From: Tetranychus cinnabarinus
Taxonomy: Eukaryota > Arthropoda > Arachnida > Trombidiformes > Tetranychidae
Assembly (NCBI GenBank): GCA_022266195.1
Contig: WHVY01000001.1
Location: 14,446,001-14,510,000, forward strand
Reading direction: 5' to 3'
Length of the DNA: 64,000 bases
Below, in pieces: positions 1-11,157 of the stretch. The notes beneath the pieces are model-generated. The model ran no database searches, was not told the DNA's origin, and worked only from the letters and a program-made list of their open reading frames with translations. The position numbers and the translations under genes are program-made. Positions within the stretch are counted from its first letter, which is position 1; each line of letters begins with the position of its first letter.

Positions 1-284
1 ACAATAACCATGGGTCTATTGTCAGTAACCCAAGAAGAATGATAAATTTGCGCAACTTTTACACCAATGCTTTCAAGTTGGGCAGTAAATAGCTTTAAAT
101 CTTGCTTTTCAACATCCACTCCATCTTCATGGAACACGCCTTTGAAGGCTACAAAAATTGAAGGAGAAACGGTGTCAGGGATCAAAATCCCTTTGACCTC
201 AGGATTAGAGGTGAGTTGTGGAGCGAACAATGTGGCGACGGAAGAAAATAAACTTTTATCCGTCTCATCAACTTTGTCAACCAT
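1..284 (-). CDS. partial hypothetical protein, N-terminal part, runs off the left edge
   Basis: An open frame on the minus strand starts with ATG at 284-282 and stays open for about 94 codons to the window edge. The upstream in-frame stop is at 332-330, and 284 is the first ATG after it. The peptide begins MVDKVDETDKSLFSS and has no hydrophobic signal segment, so it looks cytosolic. It is mixed alpha/beta in character, with stretches such as VKGILIPDTVSPSIFVAFKG and LESIGVKVAQIYHSSW. I do not recognise the family. Codon use and balanced composition suggest real coding rather than chance. A splice acceptor just upstream cannot be excluded. Confidence 0.6.
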   Translation of the reverse strand, partial: MVDKVDETDKSLFSSVATLFAPQLTSNPEVKGILIPDTVSPSIFVAFKGVFHEDGVDVEKQDLKLFTAQLESIGVKVAQIYHSSWVTDNRPMVI

Positions 285-2344
285 CCTCTTAAGTGATGGG
301 CAATGATAACATTGGATCGAGATTGTGGTCTAAGACTCACTGACATGGTGAGTAGAAATATGTTTTAGACAATGTTAGAAAAAGCAACGTAAATAAATGA
401 AATCAAATCCGAACACAAATTAGAACTTGATAAAAATATTTAAAGAAAATTAGATTTCAACTAAATCAATGAATTCACAGAGAAAAAGAAGAATGGAAAG
501 AGAACAGAAATGTTGAGCTCGAGGTAATTTTGGACACAAATCAATTCTCGGCTAAAACTCTATATTGATTTTCATGGTCTGCATCAAAGCACAATTTTTA
601 GGGGGTAAGAGGGGTTTTTAAGAGACGATCTAGAAACAAAAAACATAATCAATCTTCTGGCTTAAAATGATCTTTAAAGTTAATATAATATATTAGTAAT
701 ATCAAAATCATTTCAGAACTTCGTTACATAATCGAAGTTGCCATTTTTAAAACATATTTGAAAAAACGCGTTGAAAAAATGGAGGGTCAGGTGCTTCTAC
801 TCAAATTTTGAGTCAAATGAGTCTTTAAGTCTCAAAATGTCTTTAAGGCTGGAAGTGACAATAAGAGTATTTGTCCCATAAAGATCAATGTGATTCCGAA
901 TCTAATATTTTGTATTTTTCAGATTCCATCAATTGAACTTTACGGAAATACAATTCAATGTAATTGAGATATTAACAGCTGCTAATGATGTCAGAGCAAG
1001 ACACAGTTTCCTTGTGAGATGTGTTTTGCATGGTAAAAAAAATCAGCTCATAACTGTGAAATTATATTGAGTAATATTTATTACATGATAAACAAGATGT
1101 TTTGAGTCAAAACAAGAAATTAGCTAAATAGACAATAAAATTATCTCGAGCATCCATCAATTTTGATAGTCGACAATCAGTAATTAAGAATGTTTCCTAG
1201 TTTATCCTTACAAACTAGTCTTAATTGGCAATTTACTGATCGTGCTTGCTAGTTAAATAAAATGTTAATAAAATCAGTAGGTAATGGTGAGTTAATAGTT
1301 ATTAACAAGAATGAAAATCATAAAAATGAGGATTCAATGAGTTATTGATATAAAGATAGAGACTTCAAGAGATTCTCAGCAATATTGAATAAATATCAAT
1401 TTATCTCTTTATTCACTTCATAAATGCTCAAATTGATATTAAACATAATTTTATGTTTATGGCAACAAAAGCTGTAAAATGATTTAAATGTTGAACAATT
1501 CACAATTGTTGGTTACATAATTGTTACGCAAATTGAGTTGACAACTAGATTTGTGAGGTTATCAATTGCTGTCAACAAATCAATGAGATTTTTCATATTA
1601 ATCGAATACTATCGATAATAATCATGCCTAGGGTCTAAGTTTTATTTGGCTCAAAAAGACTCTATGGTATTGCATTTACCCGCTTACCTAATTTCATGGA
1701 TTTAATAATTCGAGAACAGTCCCAATCGTCTTGTAAAAGCTATTCTCTGGTTTTTCATCTACAGGCTGATAATTTTACTTTTTTAGTAGTAACTTTAAAT
1801 TTGAAAGAAATACGAAGTAAAACCGAAGCCGTTCACTATTAGGTCGCATTGTTGTTGATCTAGAGTCTTTTTATTAAGGACCCAACGAAAGTTAATATCA
1901 CGGGTTCCATTCAGAACTCAAGCATCTAAAGCGTCGTCAGTCATGATGCAAGTCAACTTGCAAGCAATCTTCAGACTCAACAGCTATGCCGAAAAAGTGC
2001 CTGTTACTCTTATTTTTTTCTTGCAAGTTCGTTAAACTGAACTTTAAATGTAAACTATTATATACAAACTATTAATAATAATACATGTTAATAAAGTTTT
2101 ATATCTTCTGTTCATGATGTTGCAGCATTAAATGTTATTCAAAAATCTGAAAAGATGTTTTTCACATTTTTAGTTTGCGCTCAAAAAATATTCATTAACA
2201 ATATAATAAGTTTGTGATGAATGTAAATCAATGAGCCACGAGGAGAGTTGTATAATTTATTATTAGTAAATACGTTTAAGTAAAATGTTGACCATTTTAA
2301 GGCCTCTAAACATTGATACTTAATTCGTGTAAATATATGAAGTT
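285..2344. other. intergenic, AT-rich, no gene seen
   Basis: About 2 kb between the left-edge gene (5' end) and the PLA2 gene (3' end). I see no open frame with coding character and no tRNA-like element. The only structure noticed is an imperfect inverted repeat at 1171-1242. Confidence 0.5.
1171..1242. repeat. imperfect inverted repeat / stem-loop
   Basis: The left arm (1171-1203) contains ATCAGTAA, ATTAAG and CTAGTTT blocks, whose complements recur in reverse order in the right arm (1211-1242) around a short loop. The stem is interrupted by asymmetric bulges of several nucleotides. It could be a small hairpin RNA, a decayed MITE end, or chance in AT-rich DNA. Confidence 0.3.
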
Positions 2345-3485
2345 TTAAGGGAAAAGTCCAGAAGTTTGAAACTGGTAGACGGGTTCAGTTGCATTAGGCT
2401 CAGCACGCTTCTCACATTTTTTTATAAGCAATCTAGAAATGAGAAAAGATAATTGGTTAGCGATCTTTTTAGGAGACAATTGGTCGAAACAACTCACCCA
2501 GAGTATTCAAGGCACTGGCCTTCAGGTTCAACTTGTTGAAAACACTTGGTTTTCAAAATATTGAAGTAAATTACTCCAGTTAAAGTAGCTTCAACATCAG
2601 TTTCACTGGCTTTTTTCAGGCAACTTTTGAGTTCTCTATCGCAATCACAGCGAGAACTGAAAATGGAAAAATAATAAAATATCATTAGTTAGTCAATTAG
2701 CTATACAAATATGTTTCATTAAAATGAAAATTCGACATTCTTTCATAACATATTTCGAGAATCACTCAAAATGTTTTGTCAATCAATCATAAATGTTTCT
2801 TCTGGTGATGCCAAGATTCAAAGATTTTTTGTTTTCATTTTCGAAAGGATCACAAATTTTGAACTTTCAAGTCTAATCACTACTTTAACTGATGATGTTT
2901 GATAAATGAACTAAAATTATTGAATGATTGTAGACAGAAAGTTCAAATCTTGAGTTTTAGCAGAGACTGGGCTCACCTTGTATAAGCTTGTGGGTTTGTC
3001 AAACCATATTTTGATTGGAAACCCCCGATAGACATTGGACAGTTATCATGGGCACGGCAACATTTGTCAAGCTCAACCCTACGACCTAAATCATCGTAAC
3101 TCGATGAGCGATTTCCAGGTCCACAATATTTGGTTCCAGGAGCAATCAACAGATCACTTGCCAAATCAAATATGTTAGTAAGTGGTTCTAGTGATAAGAT
3201 TGAGCTGGGTTTAAGGCCATTGCATGTTTTAACCAAAGTATTGAAGGAATCTTCGTCAATCGGAATAACAGGATCAGTAGTCGAAGACAAAACTCCATTT
3301 ACAGCATCTGGTTCACTAAAAACTGAACAGTTTACAATTGCTTTCTCCAAACTTGTGGCTGAATCGTCGACGGAAACATAAACAATTTTCGATTTGGAAT
3401 CGGTCGAGTAAACGATATTGTGAAGGTTAGCGTTTACAAGGGAAACCAGTGAAACAAGGGAAATGATTAGACTTGTCGAGAGCAT
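2345..3485 (-). CDS. secreted phospholipase A2, group III (bee-venom type)
   Basis: Three exons: 3485-2977, 2656-2498 and 2432-2345 (756 nt, 251 aa), with GT-AG introns and matching phase. ATG 3485 starts a signal peptide (MLSTSLIISLVSLVSLVNAN). The group III PLA2 domain follows: calcium loop KYCGPGN, DLGRRVELDKCC, and the catalytic CCRAHDNCP with His146/Asp147. Across the first intron come CDCDRELKSCL and a C-terminal Cys-containing tail. The family hydrolyses the sn-2 ester of phospholipids using calcium. The roughly 120-residue N-terminal extension before the catalytic domain is longer than in the bee enzyme; similar extensions occur in other arthropod group III enzymes. All catalytic features are present, so it is probably active. 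Its role (digestive, salivary or cellular) cannot be told from sequence. Confidence 0.9.
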
Positions 3486-6400
3486 TTTCAACCACAAAGC
3501 GAGTTAAGTTTTAACCACTAAGGCAAATACAAATTAACAGTTAAAGATGTCGATGAACAATGATTGAGTTAATTGTCTTAATTTTTATATATTACAAGAA
3601 AGCAATCATGATAATGGAAGTTGTTCAATATCACAATTAAATCATAAATTGATGCAGTTAGATATTTAGATGTTTAGAAGATTGATTTTGATTTCTCTAT
3701 TTTTAATAACAACTGATTTTAATGGGTTTCTGTTGAAAGACGAGAAATAATAAAACAATTATTTCGTCTAATCAACTTTATTGTTGGTCAGGGGTGTAAT
3801 GATTGCAAGTTTATGAAGAAGCAAAGACGCTCTACATTTACTGGAAATTCAAATTATCTAAATTACAATTACAAATTGTGTAGCAACTCAAATCATTGTA
3901 CATTTTGAATGTTTGATCGGTAAATGTTTGCTACAAAAGCCAAGCTGATTAATTGTAAAAATCGTTTTTTATCAGCAAAAATTCAAATTACCATGTTAAT
4001 AGTCTTTGGATTTTGAAGACAAAATCAATCTTCCTTGATAAATTGTCACATTTAACCTTCATTAAGCGAATCGTACAAATGATGATCAAATGAGTAATTG
4101 ATTGTTGAAACATCTGTAGTTAATCTATTCAAATTTAAGTCTAAATTGTTGATAGAATCTTTTACTTCCAGCTTCACCAAAAGGATTTCGAAAATTGGTT
4201 TTTCTAGGACCAACTAGGAGTACTTCTCGCAGTTCAGGTGTTTCAAGCTTTCCATTTCATGTTCTTTAGGTTCAGTTTTTGCGGAACTGTTTTACTGTGG
4301 ACACGATTGATGAGAGTTTCATCGCTTTTAATGGTGCTCATTCCAATGATAATATCATAGATATTCTTAAACTCTGGCCTCAGAAGTTATTCTGCATAAT
4401 TCGTTACTCTACTACTACGCAAAGTATTTCCTTTGCCATGACATTTTAACAGTTAAGAGCAAACATTTCACTGACACCTAACCTTACCTTTTAGTTTGTT
4501 CAACTGTTTTAATTTAATTTCATTAAAAAGAGTTGATAATGGCACAAAGAATCAAAAAAGATTTTATTAGAGTTGAATTGATACAGGAGCTCTTGGGGTT
4601 GAAATTTTACTGCAAGATTCTTGGTATCTCAATCAAATTTTGATTTAATTCATCTGTTTTCTGAAAAATATCAGAATCATAATCAAAAACTAAATAGATT
4701 TGTATTCGATAGTTATATTTGAAAATTTTAACACTTTATTGAAGTTATTAATGACAAAAAGTCTAACCTAATACATGTAGTTGTATTTGAGGTAAAAATT
4801 GAATTTTTCATCAATCTTTACACTTATATGTAACATTTAACCTTTGAACTAGAACTGTGATCTTTCATTGTAAAATTAGTAAGTAACTAACAATGCAAGT
4901 CAATTGGTTAATCAGTGATGTACTATTAATGTGAATAGTGATCAGACCCATTCTAGGTTATTATCACCAATTTACAATGTTTTCCCGAAAAGATGGGAAG
5001 TTAATGCTACAATCAATTTATTAGGAATCGAAATTAATTTCCCCTAAATTAAGGTTTCCCGTGAACTCAATACTTTATGGAGGTTTTGATCTTGATTTTC
5101 ATGCTCATCTAATTAACGAAATTTCCGAAACTAATCATCTATTTTATTGTTGATGATAACTGATAACTTTTGAGTTGAAAGAATAAATTTCGCTTTCAAT
5201 TGAGATTCTGTCAAATCATTGACTGAGCTCCTGAGACAATCAGCTTGACTTTTTGTGTTAAAAGAACTGTAACTTGGTCATCTTAGGATAACCCTGATTT
5301 CTGAACTAATACAATGCTCTTTGAGAATCGATTGAGGCATATAATAATTAATTCAATGACTGACTTCCATTGGCTTGTTATTTGAAAATGATAGACCCGG
5401 GAACAATCATTTCATGAAGGATCTTTAGAAAGCAACAAAATAGGAAATTTCATCAATTGCAATTGTGCGCTTGATCAACTCGATTCAACCAGCAATATGA
5501 CATTACATGTAATGTTAGATAAGCTAAAATTTCCATTCAACTCATGCAATAATTTGATCAAATTATTTCTCGTCAATATGCCTTCTCAACTTATCTAATG
5601 CTCTGTATTTGATCAAAATTTTAATTATATTGAAAATTGATATGAAAGACATTTCTTGCTTTTGTAATTTATCTCATGGTATTATATTTTCATTTTTTTC
5701 TGGTTTTGTGTTCAGGTATCGATATAAAAATAATGAATTTTTAGTTTCTTTTCTAGAATTGACTTTGTCTAGTTCCTAACCTTCAATAGCAGTACAACAT
5801 TACATCTGCATTTGCCAAAATTGTTGGTAAAATGTTGAGGATTATTTAAGATGAAAACAATTTAACCACAAATGGATATTATTGATGATTGGTTGAGCCT
5901 GTGGATAACAGTAATATTTTGAGAAATTGATGTTTTTCTTAAAGTCTTGATGATTTTTGGGGTTAATAGTGTTAAGAATGATCATAATAAAATACTTGAT
6001 TGTAATTTAATTGATTTTCTGATTCAGAAATGTAATATCAATACTGTTGTTGAAATAATAATTGTTTCGGAGCAATTCAATTTAACATTGATAGATGGCG
6101 TTTCAACTCGTGCTTGAAGTTTGTTTTTACAGTTTTGATGTTCATATTTGATTATCAAAACTTGATTAAATTGTATTTTATATTTTTATCTTTGTGTTTA
6201 TGAATTTAATATGTTTTTAAATAGGTGAGATTAAATTACACTCACTCCTCTGTTTCTTGCTTTTATAAATGTGTACAGTTTTACCTTATTCACCTTGATT
6301 TATACCGATTAAAAAACCTATCTTCATTTGGTAACGTTACTGCTAGACGTTTCATCAAGGTATGTCCTGTATAAGCCACAAATTTGCCCTTCAAACACGA

Positions 6401-6570
6401 GACTGTGAAGTTTTTTACAGTTAACTTAAAATCTCTGTCTGTTCATTTTGGTGGGAATGTTGAACCGGTGAAATTTAAGTGCCATTAGATAGACATATAA
6501 TTATCTCATCATTACTAGTCTTGTAATCCTATGAAGCTGCAGAAAGAAATTTATGTCCAGATTGTAGTTC
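3486..6570. other. intergenic between PLA2 and the SLC22 pair
   Basis: About 3.1 kb of AT-rich DNA separates the divergent PLA2 (-) and first SLC22 (+) genes, so it should contain both promoters. No intact gene is visible. A possible decayed coding remnant lies at about 4134-4408 on the minus strand. Confidence 0.5.
4134..4408 (-). pseudogene. possible decayed coding remnant, two frames
   Basis: Reading the minus strand from about 4408, one frame is open for about 47 codons and includes RPEFKNIYDIIIGMSTIKSD, then stops near 4263. A second frame is open just beyond it for about 45 codons and includes RKTNFRNPFGEAGSKRFYQQ before a stop near 4134. Both peptides have protein-like composition in DNA that is otherwise stop-dense, and no clear GT-AG pair joins them, so a frameshifted remnant is the simplest reading. 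Family unknown. It could be chance. Confidence 0.25.
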
Positions 6571-8724
6571 ATGATGTCGCCTGAGAAAGCTGATAAAGTC
6601 ACCAATGTTTCCGACTTAATTGGCTCATGGGGTCCACTTCAGAAGAAAATTTTTGGACTGCTTGCCATTATCTATGTTGTTGCTCCCTTCAATTACTTGG
6701 GTATAACTTATTATGCCTTGAAAGATGAAATCTGGTGTGAACAAAATAACGGAACCAAAGTAAGTATTTATTAGAGTTCATTTCGTTTTTGTTTGTTTAT
6801 TAATTTTACATTTTTTACAGATTATTTTGCATTCAGACAAGTGTACGTTTGATGAACTGGGGTCATGTAAGCAATGGGGCTTTGAAACAGACCGTATAAC
6901 TATTTCTAGAGAAGTAAGTTCATTCTTCCTTTTTAACTTCAATGATAATCCAACATCTGACTTTTTTTGCAGTGGAACATGATTTGTGAGCGTTATTGGT
7001 TAAAATCATTCACCTTATCTGTTTATGTATTTGGTTATTTGATCTCTGGTATCGTAATTGGCTATATTTCCGATAAATTTGGCCGAAAATTTGCATTGGC
7101 TTGTTCCGTTTTCCTCGAAATAATAAGTCAGATTGGAATCATTTTTACTTCAAATCTTTACGTTTTCATTGTATTAAGAGTGATTGACGGTATCGGGGGC
7201 TATGGAAGGTACATTGTTGCCCTGATTCTTTGTGAGTATTCCAATGGTTTCAAAATACATTGAAATTTAAATATGAACTTTATTCGTATCTTATGCTAGA
7301 GGGACTAGGGCCCACTCAAGTTGAGATTATCTTGCCTTTCATTGATCTTGCTTGAGATTTATCTTTCATATGAATTCAAGATTTTCTTCAATTATTAATT
7401 TCACAACAGCCATAAAAAATATCACCATTTTCAGTTTGCTCAATATCTTGAGATTAAGATACAATGTATTTTCAAGGAAGTTGAGTGCTTATGATTTCAA
7501 CTCTTCCATGTTTAACAACCGTTTAAATTATAATTGCTACAGTAGTTGTACTACTGTATCAAGTAACTACCTCGTATTTTCATTAATTAGATAAAACTCA
7601 TGTAACAAAATCGTATGTTTGAGACTTTTTTTATGGCAGTTTAAATTAATGTCAATTATTTTTCTGATTAGGTATGGAAAATGTTGGTCCAAATCATCGT
7701 GGTAAAATGGTAATCAGCTTTGAATGGCTTTGGTATATTGCTACTTATGTGATGATTATTACTTGCTACTTCGTTCTTGATTTTCGCACCATTTTCATTG
7801 GAATCACAATTTATCAGCTGGCAACATTAATTGCAATTTATTACCTTCCTGAGTCACCTCGTTGGCAGTTAATCTCTGGTGATAAGACAAAAGCTGGAGT
7901 AATATTGAGACAATATTCTGAATTGGACGAGGATATATTTAATGCTAAATTTGGTCAGCTTTGTGAAAATTTGAATGAATTACAACTAAAGGAGAAAGAA
8001 AATGAAAAATTCAATATCTTCCGTTTATTCAAATACAAGGAAACCAGGAAAATATTTCTATGTTTCTTGGTCATTTGGCTGATGCGATCATTCGTTGAGG
8101 ATGGAATATATTACGTTTCATTTGATCTATCTTCTTCCGTATTTATTAATAACGCAATATTCACCGCATTTGCTGCTGCAACCAATCTCTACATGACATA
8201 TTCTGTAGACAAATATCGACGTAAAGTGTTGCTAATCGCTGGCCTCATATTATCATCAGTTTCTCTTGCCCTAGCCATACCTTTTGCCAATTCAGATAAA
8301 ATGTTCCCAATGGTTCTCTTTGTTGCTCTGGGCAATTGCTTCATTACATCCACATACAGCCTTATTTATACTTACACACCAGAAGTTTTTCCAACTCAGA
8401 TAAGGAATGTTGCTGTTGGAATATGCTCATCGGTTGACAAAGTTGCTTCGATTTTTGGTACCTTTATTAATCAAGTGGTAATTAATGTTCCTTTAAATGG
8501 CATTCAAAATTTTTCTCCTTTTTTTATTGATTTGTATCTTTTTCCATTTCTTCCAGACTGCTTCGTACAATTTAAAAGTGACTCTAATTGTTTTAGCGAT
8601 TCCTGGTTTAATTGCAGCCGGATTCACCACTTTACTAAATGAGACCAAAGGAGTCGAAATTCCGGATACAATTGAAGAAATGATTCAAATAAACTCAAAG
8701 AAAAATAAACGCACTAATAAATAA
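6571..8724 (+). CDS. SLC22-type organic ion transporter (MFS), upstream copy
   Basis: Five exons: 6571-6759, 6821-6913, 6973-7231, 7672-8477 and 8557-8724 (1515 nt, 504 aa). SLC22-type signatures: an N-terminal DLIGSWGPLQKKIF helix start, a cysteine-containing extracellular loop, WNMICERYWL before TM2, the MFS loop YISDKFGRKFA, PESPRWQ after TM6, YTPEVFPTQIRN in TM10-11, and NETKGVEIPDTIEEM at the C-terminus. SLC22 members move organic cations, anions or carnitine across the plasma membrane; the substrate here cannot be assigned. The large loop between TM1 and TM2 is shorter than in mammalian members. It is followed at 287 bp by a paralogue with the same exon plan. Intron 3 is 440 nt versus 62 nt in the paralogue. 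Confidence 0.9.
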
Positions 8725-9011
8725 CTTTGGCCAAAAATTAACTTCCACGTCTCAATTGTTTTTCATTAGCATTTTCACTAGTCTTTACTAGTCATTAACA
8801 ATTTACTCAGGCTCTGGAATAAATGAATTTGGTATGAAGGAGAAAACTTCTCATTTGATATCATTTCCAATGAAATTGAATCGAAGCTGAGCAAACTTAA
8901 CCTTTCAATCAAATGAAGACTCTATTGTTGTATAAATTCAGATGCTAATAGCTTTCAATCAGCTCATCAACATGGATGTTTGATTTAGTGTTCAGTCGCG
9001 ATCAATAAAAA

Positions 9012-10787
9012 ATGACCAGTTTTGGTGTAAATGATTTAAATAATAAAAAGAATGAAGATGATCGTATTGTGAATATTTCTGATCTAATCGGTTCTTGGGG
9101 TCCTTTCCAAAAACGGTTATTCATCATAATCGGGTTGTTTCAATGTGTTTATCCATTCAACAATTCATCTTTATTTTATTTCTCTATCAAAGAGGATATT
9201 GTTTGTGATAAAGGAAACGGAACTCAGGTATTGTCCAGTGTTAATTTGTAAAGTTGACTTTTAAAGATTCATATAATTAACAGGTAATTTTCCAACCAGA
9301 TAAATGTTCACTCAATGATTTAGACGCTTGTATAAACTGGGATTTCACTTCAACTCGAGTCACCATTTCAAAAGAAGTAAGTTTGCCGAATTTTGACCAA
9401 TTTTGACTAATCTTATCCTTATTCACCTTAAGTGGACATTCGTTTGTGAAAGATACTGGTTAAGGTCAGTTACTCTGTCAGCCTACGTAGTTGGTCAGTC
9501 AATCGCTGGTTTCTTTGTTGGTTGGATCTCTGATCGATTGGGCCGTAAATTTGCCATAAAATATTGCATTATATTGGAATTAATCTGTGAATGTTATTTA
9601 ATTGTAATCAACAATGAGTTCTTATTCATGGCTGGACGAGTTCTTCATGGGATGGCTGGATTTGGACGTTCACTGTGTTCAATCATCTTACGTAAGCTTG
9701 AGTCTCTAAATGTTTCTTTATCTAATCAGCTGTCAATTTGATTTTTACAACAGTAATGGAAAGTGTCGATCCACAATATCGTGGTAAAGTAATGTTCTGG
9801 TACGATTCTATCTGGTACATGTCGACACTCGTCATGATTGGAGTTGCCTATTCGGTTCCAAACTTTCGCTTAATTTACTTAGGAACTGCAAGTTACCAGA
9901 TGATCTGTTTACTTTTAGTCAAATTTTTACCCGAATCTCCTCGTTGGCAAATGGTTTCTGGTGAAACTGATAGAGCTGAGGTCACCTTACGTCAATTTTC
10001 ATATGAAATGAGTGAAACCCGATTTGAAGAGAAATTTAAAAAGTTAAAAGATCATCTGAGTAAATTTGCAACAGTCGAAAAATTAGGAATGATTAGCTTG
10101 TTTCGCCACCGGAGAACAATTAAATTGGTTCTAGTTTTATGTCTTATTTGGGCTGTTCGGGCAATCGATGGTTCTGGCCTTCACTATTGTACACTTGATT
10201 TACCAGGAAATGTCTTCTTCAACAATTTCATCTTTCATTCGTTTGCAATGCTGGCAGTTTTATTGATGACTTTAAGAGCTGACAGTCACCAAAGGAAGGT
10301 TCTGTTGATTGCTTTTTTCTCTTTCAATTCATTTCTTTTTCTGTACTTCGCCCTTTTCTTGAGCGGCTCATCTCATTCAATTGTAATCAAAATTATTTTC
10401 GTCTCAATTGCCACCTTTGGTAATGCAGCTCTCAGTAATTTGCTTTATGTTTACACACCAGAAGTTTATCCAACAAATATAAGAAATTTAGGAACTGGAG
10501 TTTGTACAGTTGCAGCCGAGTTTGCAGCTTGCTTAGGCCCATTCATTAATCAACTGGTAAGTATACTGTTTGATGATTGATTAGCTTAGTTAATTGAATA
10601 GTCTTTGCATTTTGAATTGCTTTTACAGACTTCAATGACAAGCTTGCGAACCACTTTCATTGGACTTTCATTGGCCGCTTTAACCGGTGCTGTTTCAGTG
10701 ACTACTTTACCGGAGACGAAAGGGGTTGAGATGCCTGATACAGTTGAACAAATGTTATTATGTGATTGTTATGATGAAGAAAAGTAG
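9012..10787 (+). CDS. SLC22-type organic ion transporter (MFS), downstream copy
   Basis: Five exons: 9012-9227, 9284-9376, 9433-9691, 9754-10556 and 10629-10787 (1530 nt, 509 aa). Motifs mirror the upstream copy: DLIGSWGPFQKRLF, WTFVCERYWLRS, WISDRLGRKFA, PESPRWQMVSGE, YTPEVYPTNIRN and PETKGVEMPDTVEQM. Exons 2 and 3 have exactly the same lengths as in the neighbour (93 and 259 nt) with identical intron phases, so the pair arose by tandem duplication. Proteins are clearly diverged in the TM segments, so it is not a very recent event and substrate ranges may differ. Poly(A) signals follow at 10813-10818 and 10901-10906. Confidence 0.9.
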
Positions 10788-11157
10788 TAATTAAAGTCAC
10801 TGATTGGTTATCAATAAATTAGTGGTTAGTAATTATTAACTCAAACGTAGTTTGACTTTAAAATGTGTATCAATAATTATGTTGGTTTGGAAATTTTGAA
10901 AATAAAGTTTACAGGAAATCTCATTAGAAAAATTCATTTATTAAATAAATAGAATGAAAAATTATTTAAATGAACAGAATGGTTGGAATGATTGAAATGT
11001 GAAAATGAGATGAAAATGAATGATGATGCTTAATGATGATAATTATAAGGTGAATTTAACCTTCAATTGAGCTGAGGTTTTAAGACTAGAATAAGTAATT
11101 GAAATAATCACGATACTCAATATATAAATAAAATTAGTCTAAATTACAAAAGCTTGA
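10788..11157. terminator. convergent 3' region with facing poly(A) signals
   Basis: The space between the 3' ends of the SLC22 gene (+) and dachsous (-). Plus-strand AATAAA occurs at 10813, 10901 and 10944; minus-strand AATAAA reads at 10942-10937. The near-palindrome TTTATTAAATAAA (10937-10949) offers a signal on both strands, so the two 3' UTRs may overlap by up to about 100 nt. Confidence 0.45.

Noticed and set aside
7352..7594. 80-codon frame inside SLC22 intron 3
   Set aside because: Lies wholly in the 440-nt intron, no similarity to the paralogue, whose intron is 62 nt.
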